The notes under the pieces were generated by a model. It was not told where the DNA came from. It did not search any database and was given only the letters and a program-made list of their open reading frames with translations. The translations under genes and the position numbers were made by a program. DNA of 64,000 nt from Bacillota bacterium (lineage in GTDB: Bacteria > Bacillota > Bacilli > Paenibacillales > Paenibacillaceae): positions 62,001 to 126,000 of the forward strand of contig JAEWAQ010000005.1 of NCBI GenBank assembly GCA_023391635.1, in the 5' to 3' direction. Positions 59,804-64,000 of this stretch are shown here, piece by piece. Each line of letters begins with the position of its first letter. Position 1 is the first letter of the stretch.

Positions 59804-62203
59804 GTGATACCTATGAATCCGAGTGCAAGGATAATCGATTGGAGATATGATAAATGTTTAGGTAGCAGCAGTGCACAGGAGTTATTCGCCCCATGCAAAG
59901 TGCTTAGTTTGGACATTTTCGATACGTTGCTGTTGCGAGCTTGCGAGAAACCTTCAGATATCTTTAGAATCACAGGTGAAAAAGCAGAAAAGTCAGGTGT
60001 TTGTAATTATTCCCCCAAACAATTTGAGGCGTTGAGAATATATGCGGAGAAGCGAGCCTACGAACAACTTGATAAGGGTTCTGAAATTTCGATAAATGAG
60101 ATATACGAGCAGCTCCCGGAGCGCGTCGGGGATAAACAACGCATACTGGAACTGGAGCTGGAAACAGAAAAAGAGTTTTGTTATATTAACCCTATTGTCA
60201 TGTCTTTGGTGGAAGAGAGTTTGCGGAAAAACAAACGAATCATTCTGGTTTCCAATATGTATTTGGCAATCGACACGATTAAGGATATTTTGCGAAGTGT
60301 GGGTTTTGGTATAAGTGTCGTAGAAGACATTTTCGTTTCAAGTGAGGTTCGCAAACGGAAAAATGACGGATCTTTATTTTCTCATATCCTCTCTGAATTG
60401 AAGGACATCAGGCCAAGCGAAATCGTACACATCGGCGATAATTATTCAGCGGACATTGCAGGCGCTGAGAGAGTTGGCATACGCGCGATCCATTATGATA
60501 ATCGGTCTTTAGGATTAAACAACGCCATGGAACGGGAGAAGATCAAGTATGATACGCTATATCCGGAACTGTCCAGCTTAAGGAAAGTTTGCTCCGGCAT
60601 TCAATTTGGCGAGCAGGATGATCAACTTTTTTATAGCCTAGGTCAAACCGTGTTAGGGCCTGCGTTTGCTATTTTTGCGGAATGGGTCGTAGACTTGGCG
60701 ATACAAGAGCAAGCTTCCGGTATATATCCATTAATGCGAGAAGGGGAACTGTTCACTACACTCATTGCTCATGTTGTAAAAGCGCGTCAATTGAATATTG
60801 AAGTGAAGCCGCTATTTGTATCCAGACAGTCTACCTATTTAGCCGGACTGGATACGTATGGTGAGCAAGCGCTAATCTCTGTTTTCAGTAGAAGACATTT
60901 CTCGGTTCGGAATTTATTCGAGTTGTTCGAGCTTGATATCACGAACAGTCCCTATTCAGATTACCACGATACGATGCTATCTAATAGCCATGAGGTTGTT
61001 CTAACGAATGGAGAGGTGCTAAGAGAAGCGTTAATCTCGTTCTTCAAGGAAGACACTGTCATCTCCCACATCAATGGACGGATTGATAGAAATAGGGCGC
61101 AGCTCCTCAAGTATTTCGAACAAATCATCACGAAACCCGGGAGAGCGATTACGGTAGACCTGGGATTCGAGGGAACGATTCAATCCGCAATCAGCAGAGC
61201 TGTTGCGAACTCGCGGATGTCTCCGGGTATTCAATTTATTCATGCATTGATGTATGGGGCTGCCAAGAATAAGGAGCACTTATTTAATCATGTCGATATT
61301 AGAGGGTTCGCCGGAAATTTTGGGGAGAATGCTGACTTCATCAGAGGGCTTATCCTGTCGTCAGAAGTATTGGAGCAACTCCTTATGGGGGATTGCGGGA
61401 GTACGAATTCGTACCGGTATGATCAGGAAAAGAAGATTGTTCCAGTCCTGGATGAGAATGAAATCCCCAAAGACGAGATCGCAATGAAGAAAAAGTGTCA
61501 GGAAGGCATGATTGTATTTCAAAATTTGTTTCTTCAGTTTTTAAAACAGAAACCGGAATTGCGCAATAGGTTGTATAATCAGAAAGAAGCGCACTGTAAA
61601 GTAATAAACAGATTATTGGACTTCCCGACAAGGGAAGAAGCGGAACATCTGTGCAGATTGCATTATGATGAGAATTTCGGGAGCACCATTGTTCTGCCAA
61701 TCATGACGGATAAGGATAAGCAGTTGTTATCCAAGGTAGGCCCTGATGATTTTGAGAGAATCGGCAAGGGCGGTTATCGATTTAGCTCGATACTTTGGCC
61801 GCAGGGTGTAATTACAGCGCAATATCCTCATTATTTGCTGCAAAAAAATATCGAAAATAGTTCAGGCCATTCCGCTTACCTTCCAGTTATTCAGTTAGTC
61901 CAGCAAGTTATTCTTCATTCCATCGATGAAGTGAATATATATGGAGCCGGCGAGGTCGGCGATCTGGTTTATGAAGTGCTCATGCTATATGACGTAAAGG
62001 TGCAATATTTCATTGATCAAAAAAGTACGCTATGGGGGACAAAGAAAAATGAAATAGAGATTATTTCTTTGAAGAAAGCGATAGAACGAAATGTGAATCA
62101 TTGTTATATCATTGCCTCTTTCTCCTTCGTAAGCGAGATTAAGCAGCAGATAGAGCGGCAATACCGGCAAAACGAAAAGGAAGCAACCATTTTCAATATG
62201 TGA
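59804..62203 (+). CDS. HAD-superfamily phosphatase-like protein with C-terminal shared domain
   Basis: This protein of 799 residues begins with a HAD domain (about residues 25-235): LSLDIFDTLLLRACEKPSDI (motif I, DxFDT), SNMYLAIDTIKDIL and HIGDNYSADIAGAERVG. The long middle region (about 250-690) is not recognised; similar large HAD-like proteins occur in glycan clusters. Residues about 707-799 are the island domain (VNIYGAGEVGDLVYEVL, then YFIDQKSTLWG). It might remove a phosphate from a CDP-linked precursor. GTG 59804 is used; ATG 59813 is possible. Confidence 0.7.
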   Translation: MIPMNPSARIIDWRYDKCLGSSSAQELFAPCKVLSLDIFDTLLLRACEKPSDIFRITGEKAEKSGVCNYSPKQFEALRIYAEKRAYEQLDKGSEISINEIYEQLPERVGDKQRILELELETEKEFCYINPIVMSLVEESLRKNKRIILVSNMYLAIDTIKDILRSVGFGISVVEDIFVSSEVRKRKNDGSLFSHILSELKDIRPSEIVHIGDNYSADIAGAERVGIRAIHYDNRSLGLNNAMEREKIKYDTLYPELSSLRKVCSGIQFGEQDDQLFYSLGQTVLGPAFAIFAEWVVDLAIQEQASGIYPLMREGELFTTLIAHVVKARQLNIEVKPLFVSRQSTYLAGLDTYGEQALISVFSRRHFSVRNLFELFELDITNSPYSDYHDTMLSNSHEVVLTNGEVLREALISFFKEDTVISHINGRIDRNRAQLLKYFEQIITKPGRAITVDLGFEGTIQSAISRAVANSRMSPGIQFIHALMYGAAKNKEHLFNHVDIRGFAGNFGENADFIRGLILSSEVLEQLLMGDCGSTNSYRYDQEKKIVPVLDENEIPKDEIAMKKKCQEGMIVFQNLFLQFLKQKPELRNRLYNQKEAHCKVINRLLDFPTREEAEHLCRLHYDENFGSTIVLPIMTDKDKQLLSKVGPDDFERIGKGGYRFSSILWPQGVITAQYPHYLLQKNIENSSGHSAYLPVIQLVQQVILHSIDEVNIYGAGEVGDLVYEVLMLYDVKVQYFIDQKSTLWGTKKNEIEIISLKKAIERNVNHCYIIASFSFVSEIKQQIERQYRQNEKEATIFNM

Positions 62204-62235
62204 ATCATCATTTTATTACAACAAAGGAGATTCGC

Positions 62236-62913
62236 ATGAAAATCATCATTCTCGCCGCGGGGATCGGCTCCCGTCTCGGCAAGCCCCACCCAAAGACGCT
62301 GACCCTGCTGTCGAATGGGCGCAGCATCTTGCAGAATCAGGTCAAGGCGCTGTTACGTTACGTGGATATTGACGATATATATATTATCGTCGGGTTCAAG
62401 AAAGAGCTCATTATGGAGGCTTTCCCCGAGTTGACCTATGTCTACAATGACTATTTCGATACGACGAACACTTCCAAAAGCCTGCTAAGAGGGTTAAGGA
62501 AGTGCAGGCAGGACGATGTCATCTGGATTAACGGCGATGTGGTGTTCGATCACGTCGTCATCGATCGCCTGATGCGCGAACCTCACTCCTGCATGGCCGT
62601 CAACACCGCTTCTGTCGGTGAGGAAGAGGTTAAGTACGAGCTTGACGACGACGGCTTCATTCGGGAAGTGTCCAAACAGGTGGAACATGCGGCGGGCGAA
62701 GCGGTCGGCATCAACAAGGTGAATCGGGGCGATATCGAACTGCTGCTGGACAAGCTGGAGCGATGCGGCGATCAGGATTATTTCGAGAAGGGCATTGAAC
62801 TCGCGATCAAGCAAGGTTTGCGGATAGTGCCGGTCGATATTTCCGATGTTGTCTGTACGGAGATCGACTTCGAAGAAGACTTACGCAGGGTAAACGAACA
62901 ACTTGGGAAGTGA
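62236..62913 (+). CDS. Nucleotidyltransferase, phosphocholine-cytidylyltransferase-like
   Basis: This protein of 225 residues has the NTP-transferase loop IIILAAGIGSRLGKPHPKTL, then IIVGFKKELIMEAF and YDYFDTTNTSKSLL-type sequence (NDYFDTTNTSKSLLRGL) seen in LicC-like cytidylyltransferases. It should activate a phospho-alcohol or phospho-sugar as a CDP derivative. The ATG follows AAAGGAG. It is G+C-rich, unlike the island genes before it, and pairs with the CDP-alcohol transferase 7 bases on. Confidence 0.82.
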   Translation: MKIIILAAGIGSRLGKPHPKTLTLLSNGRSILQNQVKALLRYVDIDDIYIIVGFKKELIMEAFPELTYVYNDYFDTTNTSKSLLRGLRKCRQDDVIWINGDVVFDHVVIDRLMREPHSCMAVNTASVGEEEVKYELDDDGFIREVSKQVEHAAGEAVGINKVNRGDIELLLDKLERCGDQDYFEKGIELAIKQGLRIVPVDISDVVCTEIDFEEDLRRVNEQLGK

Positions 62914-62920
62914 AACAGGC

Positions 62921-63637
62921 ATGCTGTCGAACTTGGTAGACCGGTATAGGCGTTTCAAGAACAAATACATCGTACAGCAGCGAAGACAGCATGAGTATGC
63001 GATTAATCGATATTACGCGCACATAATTGACCCGTTCTTCACCAAGCTGGTTTACGATCTCAGGTTAACTCCCAATGCGGTGACGGTTATCACCGGTCTC
63101 CTGGGTGTCGGTTCCGGTATCGCTTTTCTCTATCATTGGTGGATACTAGGGGCCGTGTTGCTTCAGCTCCATCATTACTTCGACGGCGCGGACGGCAACC
63201 TGGCACGGTTAACGAACCGTTGCACGCCGTTCGGCGCTAAGTTGGACCAGGTCAGCGATCAACTCGTCAAGCTGGTTCTTTTTATTTGCCTGGCGATCGG
63301 TGCGGACATCGCGTTATGGGCCAAAATCGCGCTTCCGCTATCGATTTGGTTCGATCTATGGATCGTCCATTACATCATCCTTCCATTTGCCAGGAAGCAT
63401 TCGCTGAAGCGGGCACGTTGGAAGATGTGGTTTCTGGACAGAGGCATCATTCCCGGCTTTGATATTTTCACGATTTATTTCCTGATTTCTTTATCCGCAC
63501 TAACCGGTTGGCTGAATGAAGCAATATACGCCATCGTGATCCTGAAAAACGTCGATTGGCTGTACAGGCTATGGGAGTGCGTCAAAACGGCTTGGTCCAA
63601 TCGGGTGTCGGATTCGAATAGAAAGGTATCGGGATAA
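62921..63637 (+). CDS. CDP-alcohol phosphatidyltransferase-family protein
   Basis: The membrane enzyme of about 238 residues carries the family signature in DGADGNLARLTNRC and GAKLDQVSDQ (DG-x2-AR ... G-x3-D-x3-D) within helical segments. It transfers a phospho-alcohol from a CDP donor to an alcohol acceptor. ATG 62921 is preferred; TTG 62903 is possible. Paired with the preceding cytidylyltransferase it could make and use one CDP-linked precursor. It overlaps the next gene by one base. Confidence 0.88.
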   Translation: MLSNLVDRYRRFKNKYIVQQRRQHEYAINRYYAHIIDPFFTKLVYDLRLTPNAVTVITGLLGVGSGIAFLYHWWILGAVLLQLHHYFDGADGNLARLTNRCTPFGAKLDQVSDQLVKLVLFICLAIGADIALWAKIALPLSIWFDLWIVHYIILPFARKHSLKRARWKMWFLDRGIIPGFDIFTIYFLISLSALTGWLNEAIYAIVILKNVDWLYRLWECVKTAWSNRVSDSNRKVSG

Positions 63638-64000
63638 TGGACACGCCAATGAGCAAATCCAAAACCGGCTATATAGAGGTGCAAATGAAAGGTTACGTTA
63701 TTCTAGCGGAATCCGAGTACACGAACGGCGCATATCGGATTTCGGCCTTGCGTTTCGAGGATATGCCTGCGATCAAGAACTGGCGCAATGAACAAATTCA
63801 TGTGCTGAGGCAGAATAAAGTCTTAACGGATGAGGACCAGGCTCGGTATTACGAGCAAGTCGTAAACCCGACGCTGACCATGCCGCAGCCGCCAATCATG
63901 CTGTTCAGTTTCTTCTGCAAGGGAACGTTGGTCGGGTATGGAGGGTTAACGAATATCGACTGGACGAGTCGGCGAGCGGAAATATCTTTTTTAGTGGCGA
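63637..64000 (+). CDS. GNAT N-acetyltransferase, 3' partial
   Basis: The frame runs to the end of the window. It shows the GNAT-like pattern YRISALRFEDMPAIKNWRNE and LVGYGGLTNIDWTSRRAEIS, like the sugar N-acetyltransferases (PseH type) of flagellin and nonulosonic-acid clusters. An internal ATG at 63685 (with AGAGGTG upstream) may be the true start. The acetyl-CoA loop lies at or beyond the window end, so the substrate cannot be judged. Confidence 0.75.
   Translation, partial: MDTPMSKSKTGYIEVQMKGYVILAESEYTNGAYRISALRFEDMPAIKNWRNEQIHVLRQNKVLTDEDQARYYEQVVNPTLTMPQPPIMLFSFFCKGTLVGYGGLTNIDWTSRRAEISFLVA

Overview
The window is one stretch of a spore-forming, flagellated Gram-positive chromosome, most likely Paenibacillaceae (Paenibacillus or Cohnella type). 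The reasons are an alpha/beta-type spore protein, a DegS/DegU pair, ComFA/ComFC next to YvyF and flgM-flgN-flgK-flgL-fliW-csrA, sigma-D promoters, frequent TTG and GTG starts behind strong GGAGG sites, and lineage-typical secreted proteins. No rRNA, tRNA, CRISPR array, transposase or phage gene was seen. The family assignments come from reading motifs by eye, without database searches.

Layout: (1) 1-3746, A+T-rich tail of a surface-glycan cluster: phosphoesterase fragment, WbqC-like protein, small EamA-type membrane protein, WecE-type sugar aminotransferase, RfbB. (2) 3762-17579, more G+C-rich housekeeping and accessory genes: a Ugd whose start is compromised beside a run of 12 G; a four-gene SPFH/zinc-ribbon/membrane-protein cluster; a 33-residue small ORF; a reductase; an SGNH plus MBOAT O-acetylation pair on the minus strand; a deleted rfbC followed by rfbD; a spore protein; metK behind a promoter and a terminator-like leader hairpin; a copper-amine-oxidase-N-like secreted protein; YjbR. 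(3) 17820-30568: degS/degU with a palindrome inside the promoter, a 50-bp tandem repeat, an RND pump with its lipoprotein adaptor, a secreted multi-domain protein, comFA and comFC. (4) 30658-39337: late flagellar operon from yvyF to flagellin, with sigma-D promoters before flgM and hag and a FliW/CsrA switch. (5) 39467-64000: a large glycan island directly after flagellin: an unknown protein, a Maf-type flagellin glycosyltransferase, a UDP-sugar dehydratase, gmd/fcl/manC for GDP-fucose and GDP-mannose, ten modular glycan enzymes, then a cytidylyltransferase, a CDP-alcohol phosphotransferase and a GNAT.

The most striking feature is in region 5. Ten consecutive genes (46408-62203) each carry a divergent copy of the same domain of about 90-110 residues, Rossmann-like, fused at either the N or the C terminus to unrelated catalytic domains: radical SAM plus pyruvyltransferase, two SAM methyltransferase types, an FkbM methyltransferase, several glycosyltransferases, a glycerophosphotransferase and a HAD phosphatase. 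I read this as a modular glycan-building system, probably for flagellin, whose enzymes share a common binding or docking domain. Placing Maf and the island immediately after hag supports flagellin as the acceptor, but the window alone does not prove it. The CDP-dependent genes suggest that a phosphodiester-linked group is part of the glycan.

Motility, competence, DegS/DegU and surface-sugar functions are physically clustered. FlgM and FliW/CsrA probably couple hook completion to flagellin synthesis, and the downstream island would then decorate the flagellin.
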